A stretch of 64,000 nt of DNA from Diplolepis rosae (taxonomy: Eukaryota > Arthropoda > Insecta > Hymenoptera > Diplolepididae): assembly GCA_030998225.1 (NCBI GenBank), contig JAPYXD010000695.1, positions 3,143,001 to 3,207,000 of the forward strand, in the 5' to 3' direction. The notes below the pieces were generated by a model. The model was not told the origin of the DNA, made no database searches, and saw nothing but the letters and a program-made list of their open reading frames with translations. Positions 12,276-24,349 of the stretch are shown one piece after another (position 1 is the stretch's first letter; the number at the start of each line of letters is the position of its first letter). A program made the translations under genes and the position numbers.

Positions 12276-12320
12276 TTTGTTAATTAATGTTTTCTTATCA
12301 AAACGTTTCCAATATTCATA

Positions 12321-12553
12321 CTCTCTAAATTTGAATCAGTCAAAATCTACTGATTACCAGTAAAATTTGACTGATTCAAATAGCTAAAAAGAGGTTACTG
12401 TAAATCAGTCAAATTTCACTGATTATTTCAGTGAAAATTGACTGATTTGACAGTGAAAAATATTTTTTCACTGATGAATCAGTGATAATTAACTGATTTA
12501 ACAGTGAAAAATATTTTTTCACTGATGAATCAGTGAAAAGGCAAACCACTGAT
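12321..12553 (+). mobile_element. CAGT-family MITE, copy 4 (right end lost)
   Basis: The left end is intact after TA. Homology continues through two tandem AACAGTGAAAAATATT blocks and stops abruptly at CACTGAT within 12541-12553, where unrelated sequence begins. The last 40 bp or so and the right inverted end are missing. Confidence 0.85.
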
Positions 12554-13011
12554 CATGGACTTGTTTTGAAGTTTCTTTATGAGAATTGGACGATAGAGTA
12601 TTTAAATTCATGTAGTGTTGCCATATCAGATAACTTTTAACCAATTGGTGACCTTTTTGAAAAAGAGTACAGTTCATTAGCGAATCATGAATGCCATGAA
12701 TATTACACACCATAAGTGACGTGGCATTTATAGAACGTTTAGTATTCTCATTGCATGCCCGTGTCCTCTAACGGAATAATGCACTTGTATTGTAACCGTT
12801 ATAATGATCGTTTATTACTTATTATAATCAGAGCTCTTGACTCTCATTTATTATTCTTATATAGTGTGTACCTTATTATCAAAAAATTACATTCATTTCA
12901 CCTTAATCTGTTATTTGAAAATTCTTTCTTATTTATCAATGTAATTTTCATTCGAATTCCTCTAAAAATTATATAGTCAAACCTAGTTACCAAGAAAAAA
13001 ATATGTTATTA
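12554..13011. other. Non-coding, no repeat recognised
   Basis: A short unmatched stretch between a truncated MITE and a half palindrome. Frames at 12519-12713 (minus) and 12755-12976 (plus) show no protein features. Confidence 0.35.
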
Positions 13012-13135
13012 GACGGAGAAAAATAGTTCGAGGAACGTCATTCGACTTTTGAGCAAAGTTGGGATATGTGGACAAGTTGGAGGTTATTTAATATTATTGT
13101 AATAATTTGTGACGTACCAAATTTAAAGAATTCAT
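13012..13135. mobile_element. Half of a GACGGAGAAAAATAG-ended palindromic element
   Basis: Starts GACGGAGAAAAATAGTTCGA after TA, then AGTTGGGATATGTGGACAAG and TTATTTAATATTATTGTAAT. The same words occur in both arms of 56332-56619, so this is one arm of that family. Confidence 0.65.
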
Positions 13136-13183
13136 TACAGTTCGGTGAACTTCAAAAATGTAGAATAAAGTTTCAAAATATTT

Positions 13184-13520
13184 ACTGTTAGAAATGTTCG
13201 GAAATTTACAAAAATTTTATGTTACAAAGATAACGTAAAATTTGACGATATTTATGATGTTTTTGAGTAAAGGTATCTCAAAATTGCGAAAATGTACTTT
13301 TTCTCAGATTTTTCTTAATATTATGAAACTCTATTGAATTTCGATAAAATCTATCTCATAACTACCAAACTGTAAAAGAATTTTTATAATATTTATTATC
13401 AAATTACGAAACTGTAAAAAATTTTTCAGTTAACTGCATAAAATTTCAGTTACCCAAAATGCAGAATTATTCTTGTTAAAAGTCTCAGAATTTCCAGTTA
13501 CAAGTATCAGAATATTCAAC
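13184..13520. repeat. Interspersed repeat I, copy 1
   Basis: Shares ACTGTTAGAAATGTTCG, AAAATTTGACGATATT, TTTTTGAGTAAAGGTAT and CCAAACTGTAA in order with 38574-38835. Moderately diverged. Non-coding, nature unknown. Confidence 0.65.
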
Positions 13521-13668
13521 ACTTTGTGACTGAAAATAAAGAAATTGTTTCTTAAATTTATTAAAAATAACTGATTTTTCGGAAATTCTATCTTAATTTC
13601 ACGAAACTGGAACTGAATAAAACTTCAGTCACGTCTTTCGGGAAATTACGGTAGAAACTAATAGTGTA

Positions 13669-13896
13669 CTCTCAATCTGAATCAGTCAAATTTTTACTGA
13701 TTGAATCAGTGATTTGCCTTTTCACTGATTCACCAGTTAAAAAATATATTTCACTGTTAAATCAGTTAATTATCACTAATCGAATCAGTGGAAAAAATAT
13801 TTTCACTGTTGAATCAGTTAATATTCACTGAAGCTATTTGAATCAGTCAAATTTCACTGATAATCAGTAGATTTTGACTGATTCATATTTAGAGAG
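13669..13896 (-). mobile_element. CAGT-family MITE, copy 5
   Basis: Opposite orientation to copy 1. The left end has lost two bases (CTCTCAATCTG). TA duplicates at 13667-13668 and 13897-13898. 228 bp. Confidence 0.88.
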
Positions 13897-14029
13897 TACG
13901 TCACTATTACAATAATTTTCAATAATTTTTTTCTCTGGTTTCTAAAAAGCGTTTTTCAGTTTAAAGTAATGTCAATAGTTTAGCCATTAATTAATAAAAA
14001 TCAATCAGAGAAGTTTTCACTGAAGTGAA

Positions 14030-14088
14030 AGAGAAACACATTTTTAGCTATTTCATCAGTGAAATCCCACTGATTACAATTTAGAGAG
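14030..14088 (-). mobile_element. CAGT-family MITE terminal fragment
   Basis: TTTTTAGCTATTTCATCAGT followed by a right end ...CAATTTAGAGAG and CA. The other end is not recognisable. Confidence 0.6.
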
Positions 14089-14752
14089 CAGTTATTTCGA
14101 ATCACAATCCATAATCTAAAACAATCTGAAATCACAATTATTTATATGAAATTAGTTTTAGTGTCTCTAAAGCAATTTTAAGTTATTTCTGACAAATGTT
14201 TTATCTACATTTCGCAGATATATATTTTTCTTATCAATTGTAATTACATAGCAAGTTGCATATTCCATGGAAGAACTTTAATTGTAATTAGTTCTTTTTT
14301 TGAGGAACTGCACCAAACCGCTGATTTGTGAATAAAATGTAAGTGCATATACGCAATGCGTGCTCTCGAGCGTGTGCAAAACTATATATATATACACTTA
14401 AAATGTGAATAGTGGTGCACGTGTTTCAGGCATACCTGTACAGGAATTTGTGCCTTTCACTTTCGTTCACTTTTGACTCTCTCGCGCTCTCCTGCGCTCT
14501 CTGCCCTTCCAATGAGGCCCTCTTAGTTTAACTCATTGAAGAATATCGCGATAACGCTCCTTACCTGCAATATACTGTCGTTCCAATTTTTTAAGCATTC
14601 ATATACACTACCGTCGGAAATTATAGATTAACCTAATGAGGCCAAGTTGCAGGCATAATTTTAATTTTACATAAATATATTGCAAAAAACGTCAAATTTG
14701 AATATTTTCAAAAATTATTAATAATATTAATTAATATTCAAATATTGTTGAT
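14089..14752. other. Single-copy-looking non-coding island
   Basis: About 14330-14640 has mixed composition with a TATATATATA tract at 14383-14393, CTCTCGCGCTCTCCTGCGCTC and other complex words. It matches nothing else in the window by eye. Possible regulatory DNA, with no direct evidence. Confidence 0.35.
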
Positions 14753-15120
14753 TTCTTAGTTGGCTTTAGGGTCCAGAAAAATGTAACTCAGTTTTATATT
14801 TTCAAACGTTTCGACACAGATTGGAGTCCTCATTAGTGAGAATTTATTTCTATAAAAAATACAAAGGAAGAAACTTAAAAAATTTGCACGTGTGACCGAT
14901 AAACATTGTTGTAAAAAAAGAAATCTTTGGTTTGTTACAGTTTCATTTTTTTGCAAATTTTTAGTTATTTAGACCAATTTTATAGTTCCACACTCGCAAT
15001 TCTGCTACATTTTTTTTATCGAAATAAATTCTCACTAATGAGGACTCCAATCTGTGTCGAAACGTTTAAAAATATAAAACTTTGAGTTACATTTTTCTGG
15101 ACCCTAAAGCCAACTAAGAA
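14753..15120. mobile_element. Foldback MITE with about 110-bp arms
   Basis: The arm TTCTTAGTTGGCTTTAGGGT continues through CAGATTGGAGTCCTCATTAG and returns inverted up to 15120 with few mismatches, around a centre of about 150 bp. No target duplication is evident. Confidence 0.85.
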
Positions 15121-15753
15121 CATCGAATATTAACACTAAGGGTCGATATAAGTCCTGTTTCACTAATATTAATTAATTTTAGAATTTTATTCCTGGATTC
15201 TACCCCGGAGTCAGAGGTGTTACAACAAAGTCGTAAAATTTAAATAATGTGTAGCTTCTCACAAGAATTTTTTAAAAATCAATGTATAACATATTTTCAT
15301 AATTCTAAAAAAAATATCTTGATAAGTTTGTAGAATACTATGAATATAAAATGAAACAGAAACTTCAAAAATGTTAATTATTTTCAGTCATAAATATTTT
15401 TTGAAGAGATCGAAATTTGTCCTTTTTTTAAATATATTTTTATAAAATTAACATTTTGCCTGCAATTCGCGCCAATTATATGCAAAATTTTATTAACCTT
15501 CTTGCTATTGTGTGTGTGTGTGTGTGTGTGGGGGGGGGGGGGGGGATTAGGATTCGAGAAAATCAAGAAAAACTCGTTTTTTTCAGAATCAAGTAAAAAA
15601 ATCATTATTTTTTTTTGTAAAAACGTGTCTAAGACAAGTAAGGCATGCTTAATCTAATCCTTAAAAAAATTGAGTTTTTTTAATAACAACAATTAGTTTA
15701 TGTTGTTACGACATTTTTTTCGATTAAATACTCGTCAAAAAGGCCGTAACTGC
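15121..15753. other. Non-coding with a simple-repeat block
   Basis: AT-rich and unmatched except for the TG/G tract at 15509-15545. No supported gene. Confidence 0.4.
15509..15545 (+). repeat. (TG)11 microsatellite fused to G16
   Basis: Eleven TG units run directly into sixteen G. A plausible Z-DNA/quadruplex-prone and polymorphic site. Confidence 0.95.
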
Positions 15754-15842
15754 ATGAAAAAATATTTTTTCACTGATGAATCAGTGAAAAGGCAAATCAC
15801 TGATTCATTCAGTGAAAATTTGACTGATTCAGATTTAGAGAG
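15754..15842 (+). mobile_element. CAGT-family MITE, right-end fragment
   Basis: Retains the last 90 bp or so of the copy-1 layout, including GGCAAATCACTGATTCATTC and the AGATTTAGAGAG end followed by CA. The 5' part is missing. Confidence 0.85.
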
Positions 15843-17173
15843 CAGTTAGGGTACTGTTTCCTGGCAAAGTGATGACGTATTTGAGGTTTCTTCCTATTTT
15901 CCTGTTAGTTTCGACACTTAATTACTTCGAAAAATCTAATTGAATCTGAACTATCGTACTTTGGATATTTTTAATTAAAAAATCGTTGCGATTTTTTTGA
16001 AATTACAAACATAGAAAAACGCGAAATTTCTTCAAAAATCAAATGATATAAAAAAGTCGTTTTCGCGAACAGTTTCAGTTAACGACCTTTATGCTTTGGA
16101 CGGCAGAAATGTTAACTTGTTATCATAAAAATTGAGACACTAAAAATAGCTGAAACCACAATTTATGTATCTATAATTTCCGTCGATAGTGTATATGTTG
16201 TATATGCATATATGTCTATATATGAATTTTTAATCAAATATATATATTGGCACACTTCTTAAATGAGACACATCCTCAATGTGAAGAGGATGTAAAAAGG
16301 TTCTTCCGTAGGTTATAAAAAAACGGATTTTATCGAATCATTTGCATTTTTTCCTGTTGTATAAGGATATTGTATTTTTTAAATCTGAATCAACTAGAAT
16401 TCCTAATAATTTCATTCAGTGACTGAGTCTTGCTTTACAACCAGTCATTTCTGACTGATAATCAATCATTGTTAACTGAAAGCAATTACTTTTTATTGAT
16501 TTAAAAGCAAAAATTCAGTTACTGTTTGAAATTACTGAAAATTCTAACTGATTCAGATTTATAGAGTAGTATTAAAGTAGATAGTAAAGATTTTTTAAAT
16601 TAAATCTATTTAATTCAATTAAAAATCTCCTCTAAATCTAAATTAGTCAAAATTTTCAGTGAAAAAGCATCTGATTGTGTAGTCAAATATAGTTCACTGA
16701 TTTCTAGTGGGTCTAATTTCTACTGATTCAGATCAGCTTTGTAGATTTTAATCAATTGTTTTTCTACTAATTTCAATCAGTGACTGCATTCTCGCTATAC
16801 AATCAGTTTTTTTCAGTCACATTAACTGATAAATCACTTGAAACCAACGATTTTGTATCTAGAAAACGGTCACTGATTTCAATTAGTGAAAATCTATAAA
16901 TGGTCTATCGACACCGATTTTTTCATTAATCTACTATTGATTTGATTTCTTTCTAACCAAATTATGTGCAAAGTATGACAACTATATTATAAAATAATAT
17001 GAAAGTAAATTGCAATTACCTTAATTTTCAGTAAAATTAGAAAATCTGAATCGTTTAGTAAGCAAAACAATTTTTCCAAAAATTACTGACTTCTCTACGC
17101 TCTAGAAACAATCTCGTGATGATTTATTACGCTCCGGAAATCCTGACTATAAATTTGCACACTTTTATATGCA
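15843..17173. other. Non-coding with decayed CAGT-like elements
   Basis: About 16380-16568 and 16620-16900 carry TCTGAATCA, CAGTGACTGA, CAGTCATTTCTGACTGATAA and a GATTCAGATTTATAGAGT end. They look like diverged cousins of the CAGT family with different internal spacing. The rest is AT-rich without features. Confidence 0.5.
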
Positions 17174-17472
17174 CAGTTACTAAGTCCATAAGTTAAAATC
17201 GTGACAGCATAAAGTTTCTGTAAATTTAATAGATATTTCACTAGAGTTCACCGATTTTTTGTAAGCATAACAGATTTGTCAATAAATATTACTGAAATGC
17301 TCGTTGAATTAATATTTTATAGAAAATGACTTATTCTGTAAATATAACGGGCACTTCTGTAATATTTGTCAAAAAATCTGTTATGTTTACAAACAAGCGG
17401 TGAATTGTACTGAAATATCTGTTGAATTTAGAGATATTTTATACTGTCACTATTTTAAATCATGGACTCAGC
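17174..17472. mobile_element. Palindromic element, CTGTAAATTTAACAG word family, copy 1
   Basis: Arms share AAAATCGTGACAGCATAAAG / TACTGTCACTATTTTAAAT, TTCACCG and ACAGATTTGTCAATAAATATTAC / GTAATATTTGTCAAAAAATCTG in inverted order. Non-coding. The ends are eroded. Confidence 0.65.
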
Positions 17473-17634
17473 AAATATACCAAATTTTTTCTCCGTTTTT
17501 TTTCTGACTGTAATTAATAAAAAATAAATTTTCTCTGGATATAAATTGTTGGGTTTTCACCAAAAATTTCGACAACTATTATATGTCGAACTCTTCACTA
17601 AAGAAATTACATTTCTACCAAAATATTACCCATA

Positions 17635-17945
17635 CACGGAGTAAAAAAACTGTTATATTTACTAAGTTTATCAGTTAAAATAGTGACAGTATAATATTTC
17701 TCTAAATTATACAGATATTTCAGTAAAATTCACCGTTTGTTTGGAAACACGACAAATCTGGTGATAAGTATTACTAAAATCCTGGTTTGATTAACATTTT
17801 CAAGAAAAATCCTTATTCTTTGAATTTAACAAGCATTTATGTATAGTATTTATCTACAAATCTGTTCTTTATTGAAAAAATTGGTAAATACTACTGAAAT
17901 ATCTGTTAAATTTACAGAAATATATGCGTCACTATTTTAACTTCT
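17635..17945. mobile_element. Palindromic element, CTGTAAATTTAACAG word family, copy 2
   Basis: Starts CACGGAGTAAAAAAACTG after TA. The interior matches the preceding copy. The right CTCCGTG end is missing where Repeat B sequence (GACAAGTTCGTTAATCAGCC) begins. Confidence 0.65.
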
Positions 17946-18877
17946 GGACAAGTTCGTTAATCAGCCATATCCGACCACAATTGGTAAAATAGGAGCATCT
18001 TTTGTGTTTTTGAAAAAATCCAAAATTTCAATACTGGCTTCTGATAGTGCTCATAAATCTCTACTAATTATCCTAATAACATTTTTGGATTAAACCAAAA
18101 TTAGCAAAATTACAGTATGTTAAAACTTGAAAAAAGTCAATACCTAATTTCCATTTTCCAGTTAAATTATACGAAATACGAATACAAAATTATGATATTT
18201 ATATTTTTTTTAATTTAAAAAAACACTATTGAAAATCCAAAGTTCAATTTTTTAACAATAATATGTGAAATACGAAAAAAACATAAGTTTCCAAAATTTT
18301 TCGTTTCATTAAGATCTACAAATTTTATCTGAGATAGTTTCTGATAAAACGTATATTTTAAATTTAATCTTTCTTTGGGAAAAAAGACGCTTTCGACTGT
18401 GCTGGGATTCGAGCCCAGGTCTATCGATTGCAATGTAGACAGTGGCAGAAATTTCAAACTCAACTAATTAATACGATTAAAATTCAAAAATTCCATTATT
18501 TAATAAAAATATGTGACATACGAAAAAAACGTTGAGAAGGAAAATTATTTACCTAAATGACGTCTACATATTCTCAGTAGGACATTTTTTAACAAGATGT
18601 GTATTTTATGTTTCGGTTTTAAAAAAATACTATTGAAAATCAAAAATTCCATTTTTTAACCAAAATATGTGAGATACAAAATAAGCGTTAAAATAAAAAA
18701 TATTTGGAAGATGATAAATTTTTTTTAATCATGTAAATAATTGGAAAGTTACAGAAATCTATACAGAAAATGGAGCGCGAAGCGCGAGTCTCATGATGGA
18801 AATGTGTTCCTTAAGGCTGATAGAGCTTTAAGTAAACTGAATTTCCTTTTTCATTTGATATCAAAAAATGTAGTAAA
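17946..18877 (+). repeat. Repeat B, copy 3 (interrupted by SINE and giant inverted repeat)
   Basis: Carries the Repeat B order from CGTTAATCAGCCATATCCGA to GAGCGCGAAGCGCGAG (about 18772) and CCTTAAGGCTGATAGAGCTT. A SINE interrupts it at 18365-18471. The giant inverted repeat splits its end, which resumes at 20352. Confidence 0.8.
18365..18471 (-). repeat. tRNA-derived SINE, copy 1
   Basis: On the minus strand: TTAATTAGTTGAGTTTGAAA head, a tRNA T-arm-like CTGGG-CTCGAAT-CCCAG containing a B-box-like GGCTCGAATCC, then GTCGAAAGCGTC and a tail. Inserted in Repeat B, which resumes at TACGATTAAAATTC. It is the least rearranged core in the window. Confidence 0.7.
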
Positions 18878-20351
18878 GGGCATAGCCGGGTTTCCATGTT
18901 GAAAGTGCCCCCAAACCAAATAAAGCTTTGCATTAACCATATCAAAATATTTGACAAGAAATAAGTTTTCAGAAATTTGCAGGTCCGCAGCCGCCATATT
19001 TAATGAGGAATGATAGATATTGCAATTTTTGTTTTTTGACTTTTACAGCCGAACTATTTATTCTAAAATTCTGAACAAATTCACACTGCTACTTGTCATT
19101 ACTATACATCATTATAAATATGTTGCAAATTCTCATTTTTTCTCTAAATATTAGTCATTAACAACGGTCTTTAACGTAATTTTTTCAAATTTTTGCGGGG
19201 GTTGACGGGGGCTAAAAAAATTAAAAACATAAAATCAGCCTTTTGCGTTCAAATTTCCAATCTACAATAATTCAAGGCACATAAAACTGTAAACGTTCTA
19301 TTTGTATACACATTTTATTCTTAATTAGGTTGGCAAAAAATTTTTGCGAAAATTTTTGCAATGATCATTTCGAGTTTCGTATCATACTTTCTAATAACAA
19401 CATTTATCGCCTACTATTTCTGCATCAACTAAAATATTTTTTTACTTTTTATAAATTAAATAATTAAGTCATATTTTTTTATAGTCTACTAATAGACTGT
19501 AAAACAAGTTGATGAGATCGAAGATATTTGCTAGTCAATATATTTTTTAACTATTGTTTGCTCATTCTTTAATTATACAATATGTAAGTGTGATATAATT
19601 TTATGTGATTAATACTTAATAAATGATAAAGAGCCAAAGTGATCTTTAAAATAAAAAAAAAGAATTTCTGATAAAAAATTAATTTATTACATTATCAAGT
19701 TTACAGTATTTCATTACAATGTATTTTTTTCGCTTTCTACTATTCTTCATGTTATGTTTACTGTATAATTTTTCTATTCGACACTGTTCAATTAGTTTTC
19801 GCAAAATTTTTTGCGAACCTAATTAAGAATAAAATGTGTATACAAATAGAACGTTTACCATTTTATGTACCTTGAATTATTGTAGATTGAAAATTTGAAC
19901 GCAAAAGGCTGGTTTTATGTTTTTAATTTTTTTAATCCCCGTCCACTCCCCGCAAAAATTTGAAAAAATTTCGTTAAAGACCTTTGTTAATGACTAATAT
20001 TTAGAGAAAAAATGAGAATTGCACCGTGAATTTTAATGCGAAAAAATCGCATGCAAAACATTTTGCAATTTTTTTAACCGCGAATTTCGCATCTGAAAAT
20101 TTGCAAAAAATTTATAATGATGTATAGTAATGACAAGTAGCAGTGTGAATTTTTTCAGAATTTTAGAATAAATAATTTGTCTGTAAAAGTCAAAAAGCAA
20201 AAATTGCAATATCTATCATTCCTCATAAAATATGGCGGCTGCGGACCTGCAAATTTCTGAAAACTCATTTCTTGTCAAGTATTTTGATATGGTTAATGCA
20301 AAGCTTTATTTGGTTTGGGGGCACTTTCAACATGGAAACCCGGCTATGCCC
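18878..20351. mobile_element. Giant inverted-repeat element, 1.47 kb
   Basis: Outer ends GGGCATAGCCGGGTTTCCAT...GGAAACCCGGCTATGCCC. The arms run about 500 bp on the left (18878-19370) and 550 bp on the right (19800-20351), including CAGGTCCGCAGCCGCCATAT and its complement, around a 430-bp AT-rich centre. The right arm has about 80 extra bases near 20020-20105 made of GCGAATTT-like words. No transposase. It splits a Repeat B copy. Target duplication not resolved. Confidence 0.85.
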
Positions 20352-20405
20352 TATGTGAAAATGTAATTCACATCTACAATAAATATAACAGATATTTTCT
20401 CCGTG
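20352..20405. repeat. Repeat B remnant joined to a CTCCGTG end
   Basis: TGTGAAAATGTAATTCACAT continues Repeat B after the giant inverted repeat. ACAGATATTTTCTCCGTG, followed by TA, is a lone right end of the CACGGAG-type group. Confidence 0.6.
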
Positions 20406-20993
20406 TACAAGAAAGGAAATCAAATCGGAAATTCCTTGTTTGTCGATCACGATTCACGTTCACGTTCAATAACGTCCAGATCTAATTGTAAATTATAGAA
20501 TGGCCGAGCTATTTGCTATACAGAGAGTACAAGTATAAAGAGGAATTTCAATGCGCAGTAGTACTGTATTGTGCTAAAGTTTCTCAGCCTTCGTGTAGCA
20601 TTCATTAAACGCATTAAAGGTACACACATGTAGCACTTAGGCGATTATCAGTAGCCTAAAGCTTTTCCTAAATATCGCTACACTTTAAGGTTTCTATGTG
20701 CTTGCAAAGCGTCGGCAATAATGACACGAGGTTAAGCAACTTTGAAATTTATAATGCTCTATTTCAACCTGCTACATTTCTTGCCTAAGGCAGGAAATCA
20801 AGAACGCAGATAGTTAGTTCTCAAGATAAGTCGTGTAATTATTCCCTTTCAACGAAAGTAAAATTGTTGTCCTTACGCACAATAGATACATTCTTTAAGG
20901 GTTTATTACCCCATTTTCTCACATTATGATATGCCTCGTGATATGCTCTTTAAATATGATATGAATCAGTGAAAATGATATGATATATAATCT
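20406..20993. other. Single-copy-looking non-coding island
   Basis: Mixed composition at 20440-20900 with no repeat match by eye. A candidate conserved non-coding or promoter region, with no direct evidence of function. Confidence 0.35.
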
Positions 20994-21200
20994 CTCTAAA
21001 TTTAAATTAGTGAAGAGTGAGCCACTAATTTACTTCAGTGAAAATTTCCACTAAGTATTAGTCATTTTATACTAATAATTACATTACTAGCTCAAGTTTA
21101 TTGAAAAGTAATTAGTAAAAATTGTCTGATATACATTATTAGAAAACATTTTTCACTAAAGTGGATTAGTGGCTCACCTTCCACTATTTCAGATTCAGAA
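20994..21200. mobile_element. MITE related to the CAGT family (AGTGAGCCACTAA ends)
   Basis: Left CTCTCTAAATTTAAATTAGT and GAGTGAGCCACTAATTT. Right GGATTAGTGGCTCACC and CTATTTCAGATTCAG. The terminal words are inverted but the interior differs from the main family. It abuts the next MITE. Confidence 0.65.
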
Positions 21201-21209
21201 TGATCAGTA

Positions 21210-21510
21210 GTTTCTAAATTTGAATCAGTCAAAATCTACTGATTATCAGTGAAATTTGACTGATTCAAATAGCTAAAAAGAGTTTACTGTACATCAGTCA
21301 AATTTCACTGATTATTTCAGTGATAATTCACTGATTTGACAGTGAAAAATATTTTTTTCATTGGCGAATCAGTGAAAAATATTTTTTTCACTAGCGAATC
21401 AGTGAAAATTAACTGATTTAACAGTGAATAATATTTTCCACTGATAAATCAGTGAAATGGCAAATCACTGATTCAAACAGTGAAAATTTGACTGATTTAG
21501 ATTTAGAGAG
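21210..21510 (+). mobile_element. CAGT-family MITE, copy 7 (long form, 301 bp)
   Basis: The left end is mutated (GTTTCTAAAT), the right end intact, TA on both sides. It carries an extra copy of the AATCAGTGAAAAATATT block compared with the 272-bp form. Confidence 0.88.
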
Positions 21511-22567
21511 TACTTGAATTTTTAACCGCGAAATTAGCAAATATTTTTTTACTACTTAAACGATAAATAAATGTCTATAAATATAAATCAGTCAAATTTA
21601 GACTTGATTGGAATTAGTGGCGCATTTTAGACCCCGGCTTCAGCAATATTGATTGCAAATCAATTGCATCTCGAAAAATTTGGCACATATTTCAACTCAA
21701 TTATTCTTTAAAGATTAAAAAAAAATTAGAGCTGGACATAATCAATAAAATGGATCAACCGACTTTTCAGTACTTTAAATTGATTGAATTATCAAATTGC
21801 AAAGATTAGTATGGGAATTCATTATTTTTTTATGTTTGACAAACCATTTGAGCAATAATTTCATCGTTTCATTCTAGTAACTAATTTATAGCTATTTAAT
21901 TAGTCCATCGAGTTAAAACAGTTGAGATTCTCAATAATTTCAATCAGTAACTAACTATCAATCACTTCTGACTGATAATTAATCATTTTTAACTCAGAAT
22001 CAATAACTGTTGACTGATTGAAAATCAAGAAATAATAATAATAATAATTTATTGGATTATAAAATAAATAAAATAAATCAACTAAAGTAAATGTGGCTAA
22101 AACCAAGGAATATAATAATTATCTTAAATTATAACTGACCTATACGGATGAGATTGGTTAAATTTGAAAAAAAAGTGCGGAACGCGTAATCTCAGGGATC
22201 GTTAGTTGCCAAGTTAAGTTTGAGCATATAATTAATCTACAAGTTTATTCACGTTATTTTAGATTTAGATTAATCAGCTAGTATAACATGGCGATCATGT
22301 AATCTCCTTTTCGCTCACTTAACAGGTGTTCGCTCTACTTATTATAGAGATACAACGGAGCATTCGTCTTTTCACGATTCGCGGAGAAATACATGACATA
22401 TATCTATATAGTGATATCAATGGAAATCTGGCAAGAGGAGTTAGTAATTTTTAAAAAGTATGAATGTTAAAAATTTATTAGATTTGAGTATTTACTACAA
22501 ATTTTGCATTATTAATTATAATGAATTTAATTATTTTAATACACTTTAAAAAAAATCAAATAGTGTG
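21511..22567. other. AT-rich non-coding
   Basis: Scattered TGATTGAAATC/AATCAGTAACT words at 21900-22020 look like an eroded CAGT-type element, then an ATA microsatellite at about 22026-22046. 22150-22400 is more complex and unmatched. No supported gene. Confidence 0.4.
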
Positions 22568-22787
22568 CTCTCTAAATCTGAATCAGTCAAATTTTCACTG
22601 ATTGAATCAGTGATTTGCCTTTTTACTGATTCATCAGTGAAAAAATATTTTTCACTGTCAAATCAGTCAATTTTCACTGATATAATCAGTGAAATTTGAC
22701 TGATTTACAGTAACCTCTTTTTAGTTATTTGAATCAGTCAAATTTCACTGATAATCAGTAGATTTTGACTGATTCAAATTTAGAGAG
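22568..22787 (-). mobile_element. CAGT-family MITE, copy 8 (short form, TG duplication)
   Basis: 220 bp, reverse orientation, both ends intact. TG flanks both sides (22566-22567, 22788-22789). Confidence 0.9.
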
Positions 22788-23635
22788 TGAGATCGTTCTT
22801 TTTCAGGTTTGTTTCAGATTTACTGTTCTGATTGTAATTAACTCAAAAAAACTGATTGCATTGCTAGAAATACGTCACTGATTAAAATTATTTAGAAAAA
22901 TTCTTTATCCTACTTTATAAATTTAGGTCAGTCAAAATTTGATAAAATTGAAATAAAAGACTGATTTAAATTAAGAGATTACTTGCAAAAATTAATATCA
23001 TTTAATTTTTGTTATTTTTTTATTATTTATTCTAATAAAAGGCACTTAGTGTGTCTATTTACTGGCAATCTGAAAGGAAAGCAAGCTTTAGCCGTGCGTA
23101 GCAGACCGGAACATTTTTTAAAAATAATTAATTTGTAATCTATATGCAAGATTTATCGCATCACTTTCTGTTACATCCCTTCGATGAGAAAATCCCATGT
23201 AAAATTAATTTTTGGTATCGAAGAAAAAACGCACTCAGAGAATGACAAATTGTTATTTTACTTATTTGAGTAAATTTAACAACTATTTAAATGTAAATTC
23301 AAAATTGTTTCATGATTTGTTTGACTAAAGTTATGATATTTATATAAACTAAGAACAATCAACTTTGATAATACAGTTATTCACTTGATCCTTGTAATAT
23401 AATCGAATACAATAAGGAGAGTCTGTCTAGTTAATTTTAGCAAAAATTCCACAGAAAATTTTACATCCTACTATAATTGTCAATAATTTTTCTAGTTATA
23501 TTTTTTCTAAGAAAAGTTTCTTGAAAAAAATGTTCATCATTAAAAAGAATCAGAAAGACGTTTTTTTATTGTATTTTATCTTATTTCTCAATTTAGAAAG
23601 AAAAAATTGTGCAAAAGCTATCTTGCACGAATATA
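22788..23635. other. AT-rich non-coding ending in an unnamed repeat
   Basis: About 23450-23635 resembles 11100-11280 and continues after the Tc1-like insertion at 24348-24400. No gene is supported. Confidence 0.4.
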
Positions 23636-24347
23636 CACTACTGGTCAAAATTTTGGTTCCACCTGTTTTTTGATGATTGTTTAAATGGTCTTAATTTTAA
23701 TTTTGTGAGTGATAAAATTTGTTCTCTTAATGAATTGAATGCCATCAAAATTATCTATAAAATGAACCCAGAATGAAGTAGTTTCGTTAAATTTTGAAGA
23801 AGGTATTGCCAAAAATGTCAAAATTTCAATGTTTTATTAAATTTTAAATAACTTTCAAAATAATCAACATTTTTTAATGTTCTTAGGCTTATTTTAAAGC
23901 TAAGATTATTTAAAATCGCAGTAAATTTTCATCATAAATGTATAATTTTATCTTGCATAGTGCAAAGAGATAAAATTGTAACAGAACAGAAGGGAAAATT
24001 CGAAAACATTTAATCTGTAGGAAAATCATAAATATATATTTTAAGGGAATTTTATAGAAAATTCATGATTATAAGTTTTATATATCTTATAAAAAAAATT
24101 TTCTCGGCAAAAGCAATATTGGAATTTTTCCAACTTTTTTATTTGAACTTTAACCTCGTGCAGTATGTAAGAAAAAAATTACACATCAATTCCAAGAATT
24201 TTGTTCGATTTTGTAGAAATTTAGCTTTAAAATGGGTCCAAGGACATTAAAAAATGTGGAACAAATTTTATCACTCACAGAATTAAAATTAAGATAATTT
24301 AAGCAATCATTGAAAAACAGGTGGTCCCACAATTTTTACTGGTAGTG
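23636..24347. mobile_element. Non-autonomous Tc1-like element
   Basis: The left end CACTACTGGTCAAAATTTTG and the right complement (...CAATTTTTACTGGTAGTG) are imperfect 45-bp inverted repeats including an ACCTG(T)TTTT.. block. TA duplicates at 23634-23635 and 24348-24349. The CTGGTCAAAATTT terminus is Tc1-like (family knowledge). The interior has no transposase frame; the 61-codon frame at 24065 is noise. Confidence 0.85.
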
Positions 24348-24349
24348 TA

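Noticed and set aside
12340..12540. Regularly spaced short repeats resembling a CRISPR array
   Set aside because: These are the internal CACTGA/TCAGTG words of a MITE in a eukaryotic genome. Spacers are not unique and the ends are transposon-like.
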